Below, piece by piece: positions 10,162-18,525 of a stretch of 33,427 bases of DNA (position 1 is the first letter of the stretch; each line of letters starts with the position of its first letter). A model generated the notes under the pieces. The model was not told where the DNA came from, made no database searches, and saw only the letters and a program-made list of their open reading frames with translations. Location: positions 1 to 33,427 of the forward strand of contig JARVGL010000010.1 in assembly GCA_029762575.1 (NCBI GenBank), in the 5' to 3' direction. The stretch is from Thermoplasmatota archaeon (GTDB lineage Archaea > Thermoplasmatota > E2 > DHVEG-1). The position numbers and the translations under genes were made by a program.

Positions 10162-10914
10162 ATGGATCTGAAAAAAAATGATAGGATCATTCTTATTGTA
10201 GGTGTTGTTATATTAATCATATCTGGTATTGGGATCGCGCTTTATACTGCTCCATCAAATGATAAACCTCTTGGTGAGGCTCACGTAGGCTATAATGAAT
10301 ACACGTATACTTGGTCTCAGAAGACCGGGGAACAAGTCATCGGTGATTCTCTTTATGCTGGAAAATCATCACCCTATTCTAGTGCAGTTATCATAAAAAG
10401 CGACCCAGGGGTTGTCATCACAAGTGTTGAATTCAAACTTGACTGGGAGGATGATGTCACCTATGGTCTTATTCGAAAAAAAGGACTTGATACCTTGAAT
10501 GCAATTATAGCATATGGTGCCAATGAAAAATCTGATTCATCTCTAGGGAGTGGAAATCATTCATTCTTATTTACTCTCAACGAACGACCAAAGGATGGAA
10601 AATTTGAAGCTGCAAGTGTTCAAGATGCTCAAGATATCATCGATGAATTGACCTCTGGGAAAAACTCTGCTACTTTTGATGTAACCGTCACTGTTGATAC
10701 AGGTGAGCGGATCTTCAGATTATTTAAATTCCTCAAAGACAAAGGAAATGATTTCGAACTAACTGCATCATATACGTATTATACATGTAACCTAAAGGAA
10801 TCAGAGCCACCGGACGATTCAGGAGATGAAACAAAGGCGACAGGTGATGACGGTTTTGACCATAAAGTCGGAGAGTTTTACGTTAACCTTGGGTATGGCC
10901 GGGGAATGATATAA
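10162..10914 (+). CDS. Hypothetical exported/membrane-anchored protein
   Basis: N-terminal TM segment RIILIVGVVILIISGIGIALYTA followed by a soluble region with acidic C-terminal stretch; TATA-like actataaatatag upstream. No family recognised. Confidence 0.75.
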   Translation: MDLKKNDRIILIVGVVILIISGIGIALYTAPSNDKPLGEAHVGYNEYTYTWSQKTGEQVIGDSLYAGKSSPYSSAVIIKSDPGVVITSVEFKLDWEDDVTYGLIRKKGLDTLNAIIAYGANEKSDSSLGSGNHSFLFTLNERPKDGKFEAASVQDAQDIIDELTSGKNSATFDVTVTVDTGERIFRLFKFLKDKGNDFELTASYTYYTCNLKESEPPDDSGDETKATGDDGFDHKVGEFYVNLGYGRGMI

Positions 10915-10936
10915 GGATAACATCAAATATCCTATC

Positions 10937-11986
10937 CTATTTTTCTATTTTGAACCTTAAAAGAGCTGCGATACCGCCAATTCCATCAAGTTTCTTTCCC
11001 GCTTCATGCATGGTGTTGATGATCGTGAATTTACTTTGCTGAGATTGCGCTAGCTTTATTAATCCATCTCCCTCCTGCGTTCTCACGTATGTATCTGCTA
11101 CCAATAGATGGTCCACTGCACCAAGTTCCAGTTTCTCTTTGACATCCTTGTAACCGTAGCTAGCAACACCATCCTTTTTTATCTCAACAAATAACGTTTC
11201 AACAAGATTTGTTTCAAAGACCACTCTGTTCTCTTTTGTAATATGATCAACAACCCCTGATTTCATTGCTTCCTGAACACCATTCATCCCTGCATTACCT
11301 GAGGCACTGTTGAAACACTGCTGAAAGATCTCTGGTGCTACTGTTTTTCCATATTGTATTAAATGATCTTTTGTAAACCCGGGTCCTACAACGATCAAAG
11401 GAGCGGTCTTAGGTTTATTATGTTTTATTAGTGAAATGATCTCTCCATAATATTCTTTTTCAGTATTCACAGATTCATACATCTTCCCTGAACGATGAGA
11501 TTGTATATCTGCAACCCATTGCACTCCGCTTTGTCTGAGAATCGCAATAGTTGCAGTCTCTTCATCCAATGAGACAAAGACGATGAGAGACCGCTTTGTT
11601 TGCTGTACTGCTTCTTGTAATCGTTGTATATCATATTCTTTCCATTCAGATTTTACAATAGTGATAGGGTCTTTGTCATCTGCTGTCACATTAAACGTAT
11701 GATATGATCCTTTATCCTGAGGACCTTCTTCGATGACACCATGGATGCGTAATCTATCTGAGAACTCATGGAATCGAATCTCTTCGACCCTGATACTTAG
11801 TTTCATCCGTTTCTTTGTTGTTTTCTTCGTCCGGATCTTATCTGTTCCCTGTTCATCTGTTCGAAATGTCATAGCACGGACTAGATCATCTTTTTGAATG
11901 ATGTTTGAAAGATGCCAGATATCATCAAGTGTCTGAGGTAGGAGTTTTATTTCTCCATGCTGCAGATCTTCAAAGATAATCTTCAT
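10937..11986 (-). CDS. pelA: Pelota, mRNA surveillance / ribosome rescue factor
   Basis: LLPQTLDDIWHLSNIIQKDDLVRAMTFRT N-terminus, eRF1-like central GPGFTKDHL and C-terminal LVADTYVR...IGGIAALLRF. Confidence 0.97.
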   Translation of the reverse strand: MKIIFEDLQHGEIKLLPQTLDDIWHLSNIIQKDDLVRAMTFRTDEQGTDKIRTKKTTKKRMKLSIRVEEIRFHEFSDRLRIHGVIEEGPQDKGSYHTFNVTADDKDPITIVKSEWKEYDIQRLQEAVQQTKRSLIVFVSLDEETATIAILRQSGVQWVADIQSHRSGKMYESVNTEKEYYGEIISLIKHNKPKTAPLIVVGPGFTKDHLIQYGKTVAPEIFQQCFNSASGNAGMNGVQEAMKSGVVDHITKENRVVFETNLVETLFVEIKKDGVASYGYKDVKEKLELGAVDHLLVADTYVRTQEGDGLIKLAQSQQSKFTIINTMHEAGKKLDGIGGIAALLRFKIEK

Positions 11987-13968
11987 TTCGTTTCACCTAT
12001 TTGATCGGATGTTTGAAAACCAACCAAAGATATGATCAAGCAACCACCTGGCGGGAGTACTTTGTTGATATCATCAACCGATCGCTTAAACAATGTTGAA
12101 AGTCTTTGTGTAAGTTGTTTTCTATCATCATTACTTGGTCGAAGGATGACATAACGGTCGCACCATTGTTGGATTGCTTCCACAGGGCCACCGATTATTT
12201 TTTCAGTTCCATCTAAGGAAAATGCCCCTATACCCATCTCTAACTTACATTTACAGTAATTCCTTTGACCTCTGATGATAAATGATCCTTTTGGGATAAA
12301 TTCCCCTGATCGAGGTGTTTTACTGACTTGTTCTGGAAGAACCCAGTATGCTTGGGCTTCGGAGAATTGTTTCCATGCCTTTGAATAGACTGCAGAAAAG
12401 ATACAACCTTGAAGAACTGCTTGTTCAGTGATATCAATAGGTTTATCATCATAGGTCTTATGTTTTATGATACAACTTGGAGCACCTTGGATATCTGCAT
12501 GGGCATATCGATCCATTGTTTCTAGATGTTTTTTTACGATTAGATCATTGCTTTTTGCATCTCTTCCACCGATGACAAGATTACCATCTGTTGATAGGAA
12601 CCATCGATATTTCTCAAACCAATACATTCTTTCCGGTTGCTGATGTTCTTGTTTTTGGATTTCTTGATCTTTCTTTAGTTGTTTTTGTACTGTTTCGATT
12701 ATCTGATTTGTATGTTGTATCGCTTTTTTTGCTCCTTCTCGTTTTTGTTTGAACTTTTTGCTATCCTCATAGGCTTTTTCAGCGTTCTCTGAGATACTCT
12801 TCCTCATATCAATGATGATGGTCTCTTGTAATCCTTTAACATCGGGAAGTCGAAGGTGTATGGTTTGTGTTGAGAGATCAAAGGATTCAACGAGCCTATG
12901 TTCTGATAAAAAGGTTAATAGATCTTTCTTATCTTTTAAATCCAGGTAGTGATGTGTTTCTTGCAGCAGTTGATCTATTTGTTGGAAATGAAGGTAGAGT
13001 ATCTCACCATGATGTTGCTTACGTATCATTTTCTCTTCAAGATCTTGAATGGCCTGTTGTTGTTGAAGCAATTGACGATGAAGTTTCTCCATCTGTTTTT
13101 GTGTTTTAGATACCTGTTTCGTATGTACCGTTTGTACTATGAACGTATCCCACCCTCGGGCTATGGAATCAATAGGTTCATAGGATACATCTGTGAAACT
13201 ATGAAACTCAAAAGGTAAAAGACTTAAAGGTTCATCGTTCTTTATCACAAGAACTGGTTGTATCTTGTGTTCTTTGATATTTCCTAAGATCTGTTTCATC
13301 TCAACATAGAGACCTTCAATATCTTTTTCTGTTAGATCTAGTGGTTTCGTATGTTTTGTGATCTGGGCTCTTGCACAGATCTCTTCAGCATACAATCCAC
13401 TCAGATTCAAAGAGATTGCTAATGTCCGTACAATATCACTAGTACTATCATGGATAAGTCTAATGAATTCTTCTTTTTCGATGTTAAATGGGTTTTTTTG
13501 GGACGGCGGAGGAACATATTCATGTCTAGGTTTAATGATCCTATGTGCCCATTCCTGGTGTATAAGAGGTAAAATGATGGTGTTTTCCTCGTTGATAAGG
13601 ATGATGTTTCCATCTGAGAATAATTCAATGATGAGAGTAAAGATCTGATTCTTAGAACATTGTATTCGTATGATCCTATCAAACTCATGCTGGGTTACTG
13701 AAATGATTCGAGCATTTGAAAGATATTTACGCAGGGTCATAGCAAAAGCGGTCGGTTTTAATGGTGTAACAAGTTGTTTATCAGATAGGCAGAGAAGTTC
13801 ACCGTTCTTGATATATATCTGCTCTCGTTTCTTAGTTAACGGATTCCGCAGTCTCAGTAGAAGTTCATCCCTTGAAAGTTGATAGATCTTATCAATGAAA
13901 CACCCTTGTATCTCTTGCATTTCTGATACAATGGTATAGATGTCTAAAGCAGCCAGTTGTCTTTTCAT
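11983..13968 (-). CDS. rqcH: Archaeal RqcH/NEMF (NFACT family, Rqc2 homolog)
   Basis: NFACT-N start MKRQLAALDIYTIVSEMQEIQGCFIDKIYQ, FDRI motif, long coiled coil, NFACT-R domain EKYRWFLSTDGNLVIGGRDAKSNDLIVKKH. Confidence 0.95.
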   Translation of the reverse strand: MKRQLAALDIYTIVSEMQEIQGCFIDKIYQLSRDELLLRLRNPLTKKREQIYIKNGELLCLSDKQLVTPLKPTAFAMTLRKYLSNARIISVTQHEFDRIIRIQCSKNQIFTLIIELFSDGNIILINEENTIILPLIHQEWAHRIIKPRHEYVPPPSQKNPFNIEKEEFIRLIHDSTSDIVRTLAISLNLSGLYAEEICARAQITKHTKPLDLTEKDIEGLYVEMKQILGNIKEHKIQPVLVIKNDEPLSLLPFEFHSFTDVSYEPIDSIARGWDTFIVQTVHTKQVSKTQKQMEKLHRQLLQQQQAIQDLEEKMIRKQHHGEILYLHFQQIDQLLQETHHYLDLKDKKDLLTFLSEHRLVESFDLSTQTIHLRLPDVKGLQETIIIDMRKSISENAEKAYEDSKKFKQKREGAKKAIQHTNQIIETVQKQLKKDQEIQKQEHQQPERMYWFEKYRWFLSTDGNLVIGGRDAKSNDLIVKKHLETMDRYAHADIQGAPSCIIKHKTYDDKPIDITEQAVLQGCIFSAVYSKAWKQFSEAQAYWVLPEQVSKTPRSGEFIPKGSFIIRGQRNYCKCKLEMGIGAFSLDGTEKIIGGPVEAIQQWCDRYVILRPSNDDRKQLTQRLSTLFKRSVDDINKVLPPGGCLIISLVGFQTSDQIGETK

Positions 13969-14095
13969 TACACGGAGCAATATAAGGATTCATCTTAAAA
14001 AGAATGACCCTTTATCATTTTTGTTAGAGATAGTTGCTTTTGCCCATCTCATGATTGTCTTACATATAATTCTCAGAACGTAACATTTTCACTTT

Positions 14096-14227
14096 ATGAT
14101 ACTTACGTGGTTTGTGTACTATGTTTCACAAGCCTTGTTTGTTCTCTTCACCATGGTGCCTATGGTAACAAATCAATGTGAAATACTCTCTGGGCCCCAG
14201 ATACCAATAAAAAAGGAAAAAAGATAA
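14096..14227 (+). CDS. Candidate 43-aa membrane microprotein (MILTWFVYYVSQALFVLFTMVPMVTNQCEILSGPQIPIKKEKR)
   Basis: Manual ORF in the 300-bp gap between rqcH and the receiver gene; one hydrophobic segment plus basic tail; TATA-like catataatt about 30 nt upstream of the ATG, fitting a leaderless archaeal transcript. Below the track length cutoff. Confidence 0.45.
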   Translation: MILTWFVYYVSQALFVLFTMVPMVTNQCEILSGPQIPIKKEKR

Positions 14228-14280
14228 TTAAGTGTGTAGTATATACCCTACCTGGATACCGTGATGGTTTAGGTGATAAG

Positions 14281-14652
14281 ATGGCTAAAAGAATTATGGT
14301 AGTTGATGATAATCCAGATGTTGTGTTCTCTGTGAAAAACGGTCTTGAAAACATATCTGATGAGTTTTTCATTCAAGGAGTTGAAAGCGGAGAGAAATGT
14401 CTGGAGCTGCTGGAGACAGAAAAACCTGACCTCATCCTTCTAGACATCATGATGCCAGGGATGAGCGGATGGAAAACATTTGATAAGATCAAAGAAAATG
14501 ATTCTTGGAAAGGAATCCCTATTGTCTTTCTTACTGCACGAACAGATAGGGTAGCGAAGAACGCAGGATCATTCTTAGGAGAAGATTATATTGAGAAACC
14601 TTTTGAGATCCATGACCTGAAACAACGGATAGATCACGCGCTAAAGAAATAA
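14281..14652 (+). CDS. Stand-alone response regulator receiver domain protein
   Basis: VVDDNPDVV, LILLDIMMPGMSG, IVFLTART, YIEKPF: acidic pocket, phospho-Asp, Thr and Lys all present; no output domain. Confidence 0.95.
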   Translation: MAKRIMVVDDNPDVVFSVKNGLENISDEFFIQGVESGEKCLELLETEKPDLILLDIMMPGMSGWKTFDKIKENDSWKGIPIVFLTARTDRVAKNAGSFLGEDYIEKPFEIHDLKQRIDHALKK

Positions 14653-14777
14653 CATCCTCATATCTCCAATCGTTTTCAAAGTGAATCCAAACAGCAGAAA
14701 CAAACCCATTCAAATATTTCTCCTTCTTGTAACAAGTAGATATAAGTTTTTGTAATATCTCATTATATCAATTCTTT

Positions 14778-15803
14778 ATGCTTTATATCATCATGATAAC
14801 CCCCCAATGTAATCTTACTTGTTCCTATTGTGGCGGTGATCTTCATGGCATGCCAAAAACGATCACCTATGATAGACAGATACTTGCGGACATCATCTCT
14901 AAAGATAAACAGGCTGTTGTGGCATTCTACGGTGGCGAACCTCTCCTTCAACCAACCATGGTAAAAGACCTTATCATGTATCTTAAAGCAGATCATTTTG
15001 TGATCAATACGAATGGATACTATATACAATCCATCAGAGACATACTTGATCGTTTTGACACGATTCTCCTTTCAATAGATGGGAGAAAACAGATAACGGA
15101 TCATTATAGAGGGGTAGGATGTTATCAAAAGGTGCTAGATGCTCTTGAGGTGATACATCATTCGGATTTCTCTGGAGATCTTATCGCTCGAATGACGATA
15201 TCCTATAAATCAGATATCTTTCTAGATGTAAAACATCTCTTGGATCTTTTTCCCTTTGTTCACTGGCAGGTTGATGCGGTTTGGAGTTGTCTCTGGGGGC
15301 TATCCGAGTTCAAAGAATGGGTTGGATCGTCCTATAAACCAGGCGTAAAAAAACTTATTAAATGGTGGGTTTCAGAGATACAACAGGGCAGAATCCCAGG
15401 TATCGTCCCTTTTTTAGGTGTTATGAGCCGTCTCCTGCATGGTGGAGGGTCTCTTCCGTGTCAGGCAGGAACGGAATCAGTTACCATTTCCACTGATGGA
15501 AAGATACTTGCATGCCCCATTGCCCCAGAAAGTCTTTGGAATAATATTGGCGATCTTTCTTCAGGTTTTAAAAGGATATTTGTTGATGAACCATGTCCCT
15601 CCTGTGACGTCTATCCTATCTGTGGAGGCCGATGTTTGTATGCAAATAAAGAACGGTTCTGGGGAAAAGAAGGATTCGAAGCAATATGTGATATGACACG
15701 GTTCTTGATCAATGAACTACAAAACGTTGTCTCTATATGCGAACCATATAAGGACCGCATAATGTATCCACCGTATAATAACACGACAGAGATCATACCA
15801 TAG
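14778..15803 (+). CDS. Radical SAM/SPASM enzyme, resembles the archaeal putative peptide-modifying AF0577-type family
   Basis: CNLTCSYCGG radical SAM motif, FYGGEPLL, C-terminal Cys cluster ACPIAPE...CPSCDVYPICGGRCLYANKERFWGKEGFEAICDM. Family-level name is from memory. Confidence 0.85.
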   Translation: MLYIIMITPQCNLTCSYCGGDLHGMPKTITYDRQILADIISKDKQAVVAFYGGEPLLQPTMVKDLIMYLKADHFVINTNGYYIQSIRDILDRFDTILLSIDGRKQITDHYRGVGCYQKVLDALEVIHHSDFSGDLIARMTISYKSDIFLDVKHLLDLFPFVHWQVDAVWSCLWGLSEFKEWVGSSYKPGVKKLIKWWVSEIQQGRIPGIVPFLGVMSRLLHGGGSLPCQAGTESVTISTDGKILACPIAPESLWNNIGDLSSGFKRIFVDEPCPSCDVYPICGGRCLYANKERFWGKEGFEAICDMTRFLINELQNVVSICEPYKDRIMYPPYNNTTEIIP

Positions 15804-15822
15804 AACTATAGTTTTAATGAAT

Positions 15823-16743
15823 TTATACGATCGTTCCTGTGCCCATATGATGGAGTTTATCAGCATTCAGGTCTAGGAGAATAACCTTTTGCAATCTCCT
15901 AAAACAGATAGGTTTTTCTGAGATGACTGAAATTGTATCATTGGTTATGTCGGCAATCGTAATAGGGACAGTTTGCAAACCGATTGTTGCATGGAATTTT
16001 CCTTTTGAAAGAGGAGGATAAAAACGATTTTTTTCAAAAGAGAGGGTGAGATTTGAACCAGTTTCAACTATATCAGGTTGGCAGAGTATGAACCCTCTTC
16101 TTAACTCATCAACTGTTACACCTTTAAGAGCTAGCCCCACTCTTGAACCTGCAGGCGCCTCATTGACATCATCATCCTGCATTTGAATGGAACGTACAAC
16201 GACCTCTTTCTTTAGAGGTAGCAGCCAGAGCTTATCATGTTTATGTAGGATTCCCTGATTTACATATCCAAGGACGACTTCCCCAACTCCTTTCACATGG
16301 AAGAAATGATCTATTGTGATGACCACCGGTTCATCATATGATCTCTTAATTCTCATACCTTCTAGATATGTGTTAATGGAATGAATATTCTTCTCAATTA
16401 TCTGAAACGATTCCAATGATGTTGATTTGATCATAGATCGTAAAGGGGAAGGATCAGAGAACGGAGGGATGATGAACACTCCTTCTTTTTGACCAATAGA
16501 ATCCAATAAGAGGATGGTCTCACCTAGAGCAGATGTTATTTGTTCCGCTGAGATAATTGCTACATCAATCGAATTCATTATTTGACTTTTTGGGATTATC
16601 TTATCCTCAAAAGCATAGAGGAAAGAATAGACGGCATCATCTGTTTTTCGATGGAAAAACACCATATCGCTCTGTGTCGCTATTTTCCCTAGTTCTTTTG
16701 CAAAGGCGTCATCATGAAAGATACCAATGGTAATCTGATTCAT
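15823..16743 (-). CDS. EF-Tu/SelB-like elongation-factor paralog with degenerate GTPase domain (archaeal SelB-like, aSelBL type)
   Basis: EF-Tu domain 2-like region HFFHVKGVGEVVLGYVNQGILHKHDKLWLLPL...VRSIQMQDDDVNEAPAGSRVGLALKGVTVDELRRGFIL; N-terminal MNQITIGIFHDDAFAKELGK lacks the GHVDHGKT P-loop. Confidence 0.8.
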   Translation of the reverse strand: MNQITIGIFHDDAFAKELGKIATQSDMVFFHRKTDDAVYSFLYAFEDKIIPKSQIMNSIDVAIISAEQITSALGETILLLDSIGQKEGVFIIPPFSDPSPLRSMIKSTSLESFQIIEKNIHSINTYLEGMRIKRSYDEPVVITIDHFFHVKGVGEVVLGYVNQGILHKHDKLWLLPLKKEVVVRSIQMQDDDVNEAPAGSRVGLALKGVTVDELRRGFILCQPDIVETGSNLTLSFEKNRFYPPLSKGKFHATIGLQTVPITIADITNDTISVISEKPICFRRLQKVILLDLNADKLHHMGTGTIV

Positions 16744-16852
16744 ATCCTCGCATCAATATCATTTACATAAAAGTATCCGTTTGTATTCCTCTTCTAATCA
16801 AGGTTTCTTATAAGCTATTACGATGATCAGCTCTTAAAAAAAACAAAAAATA

Positions 16853-16926
16853 TGGGCCCGGCAGGATTTGAACCTGCGACCAACTGGTTATGAGCCAGTC
16901 GCTCCACCAGACTAAGCTACGAGCCC
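16853..16926 (-). tRNA. tRNA with CAU anticodon (elongator Met, or Ile2 if C34 is modified)
   Basis: GGGCTCG...CGGGCCC acceptor, anticodon arm CTGG-CTCATAA-CCAG, T arm GCAGG-TTCAAAT-CCTGC, discriminator A. Confidence 0.93.
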
Positions 16927-17013
16927 AAGGCAGCATACTTGCCTCGGGATAATAGCATTAGTAGTACTTAAAATTTAGAGGTAAAAATTTCTGCTTCCTC
17001 TTAAAACTTCATT

Positions 17014-17292
17014 TTAATTGTCAATGATATCAGTATTCATCGATTCCCAGAAACATTTTATATCTTTTTTCAAGGTTTCTTCCCAAGCATCGCTATAGAG
17101 GTCTTCTTCACCATTTCCATGATCACTGTTTTCAAATGGTTCGATGTTCAAACAATTCTTTTGGTTATATCTCGTTTTTCTCACCCTCTCATATCTCTTT
17201 ATTGGTGTATACTCTTCTATTAGGTTGTATTTAAAGTACCTCTGTGAACTTTTCAAAAAGGTAAAACGACATTGGTTAGTAGAAAATCTCAT
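17014..17292 (-). CDS. Hypothetical 92-aa protein, basic N-terminus and acidic C-terminus
   Basis: ORF divergent to priL across 34 bp; AT-rich TATA-like element at suitable distance; no family recognised. Confidence 0.5.
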   Translation of the reverse strand: MRFSTNQCRFTFLKSSQRYFKYNLIEEYTPIKRYERVRKTRYNQKNCLNIEPFENSDHGNGEEDLYSDAWEETLKKDIKCFWESMNTDIIDN

Positions 17293-17326
17293 TAACCATT
17301 CTTCTGTTTAAGATTAAGTAATATAT

Positions 17327-18385
17327 ATGAAGGATCTTTTGACGCTAGCGAAATATCCATTCCTCTCTGATGCGAAGATTTACGTTCGAAAAGAAGCTCC
17401 AACGGTTCAAGAACTCTTGGAAGACCCTTTATTTGAACGAGCACGTTTGATAGCAATCGATCGTTTGGATAACGCTTTTCATCATAATGATGTGGGCGAC
17501 CGAAGCCTTATAACCGAGACTGAAGCCCTTATGGAGCTTCTTTCATATCCTATCGCTCGGATGATCACTGTTTGTATCGGTGATTCCTTTCTTATCAAAC
17601 GATATGCTCTCGGTGAGGCGGTTCATTTGTATAAGAATCTTTTAAAGGAAGCTATCGATTTTCTTCTCTATAGCGCTAAAGAATTCGAGCTTGATATTCA
17701 ATTTGATGTTGATGAGGATCGGTTATCTATCTCTTTCATACATTATTTACGATATGCACCGACTCGTTATAAGACCTGGAAGATGATCAATCGTGAGATG
17801 ATCGATGGATATATCACTATCAATCATAAGGATCTTTGCCGATTACTTCAGGAAGCATTACGTCATCGAGTTAATAACGAACTCAAAGATAAGATCTGCC
17901 ATCCTATGGTCCAGAGTTTTTTCTCAGAGGATATAACCCGAATTCAAAACAAGGTCCTGATGCATCGAAAAAAAATGGAGACAGCTCCTATTGGTAGGTT
18001 GGATGTTGCGAAACTTCCTCCATGTCTAAAGGACATCCTTGCAGCGATACAATCTGGTGAAAATGTGCCCCATATGGGTAGGTTTGCTCTTGTAGCGTTT
18101 CTTAGTTCTTTGAAAATGACCGCTAATGATATCGTAAAGGTATTTAGCACGGCTCCTGATTTCGAAGAGGAAAAAACCCGTTATCAGATAGAACATATAA
18201 CAGGGACCACGGGTGCAACCACTTATACTGCGCCTGGATGCGATAAGTTAAAGACATATGGATTGTGTCCCTCTGAAAAAATTGATGAGTTGTGCCGTAG
18301 TACCAACCATCCTCTGAATTATTATCGGAAGAAATGGCAAAATGAAACACATTCTACCAAGAGATCGTCTCAATCAAAGAAATAG
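17327..18385 (+). CDS. priL: DNA primase large subunit
   Basis: Archaeal PriL pattern with Fe-S cysteines LPPCLKDIL, TAPGCDKLKTYGLC, DELCRSTNHPLNYYRKK. Confidence 0.95.
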   Translation: MKDLLTLAKYPFLSDAKIYVRKEAPTVQELLEDPLFERARLIAIDRLDNAFHHNDVGDRSLITETEALMELLSYPIARMITVCIGDSFLIKRYALGEAVHLYKNLLKEAIDFLLYSAKEFELDIQFDVDEDRLSISFIHYLRYAPTRYKTWKMINREMIDGYITINHKDLCRLLQEALRHRVNNELKDKICHPMVQSFFSEDITRIQNKVLMHRKKMETAPIGRLDVAKLPPCLKDILAAIQSGENVPHMGRFALVAFLSSLKMTANDIVKVFSTAPDFEEEKTRYQIEHITGTTGATTYTAPGCDKLKTYGLCPSEKIDELCRSTNHPLNYYRKKWQNETHSTKRSSQSKK

Positions 18386-18442
18386 TTATAATATCTGTTT
18401 ATTTCTCTAAAATATTGACACTATTTGAAAGATTACTGCTGT

Positions 18443-18480
18443 ATGCTAAAACATATAAGATGTTTTGGCATGTCCTTTTT
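18443..18480 (+). terminator. Stem-loop followed by T-run between priL and tmk (terminator or regulatory element)
   Basis: ATGCTAAAACAT-ataag-ATGTTTTGGCAT: 12-bp stem with one T-G wobble, 5-nt loop, then tgtcctttttt. Confidence 0.5.
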
Positions 18481-18525
18481 TATCTTTAGATTGATAAACA
18501 ATTGAAAGTAGTATGGATGTGGGGT

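Noticed and set aside
12867-13888. Several plus-strand ORFs of 60-96 aa antisense to rqcH
   Set aside because: They mirror the RqcH coding frame on the opposite strand, have no recognisable motifs, and are best explained as shadow ORFs.
16927-16950. AGGCA/TGCCT mini-hairpin just upstream of the minus-strand tRNA
   Set aside because: Only 5 bp with a 7-nt loop; may be part of the tRNA 5' leader but too weak to call.
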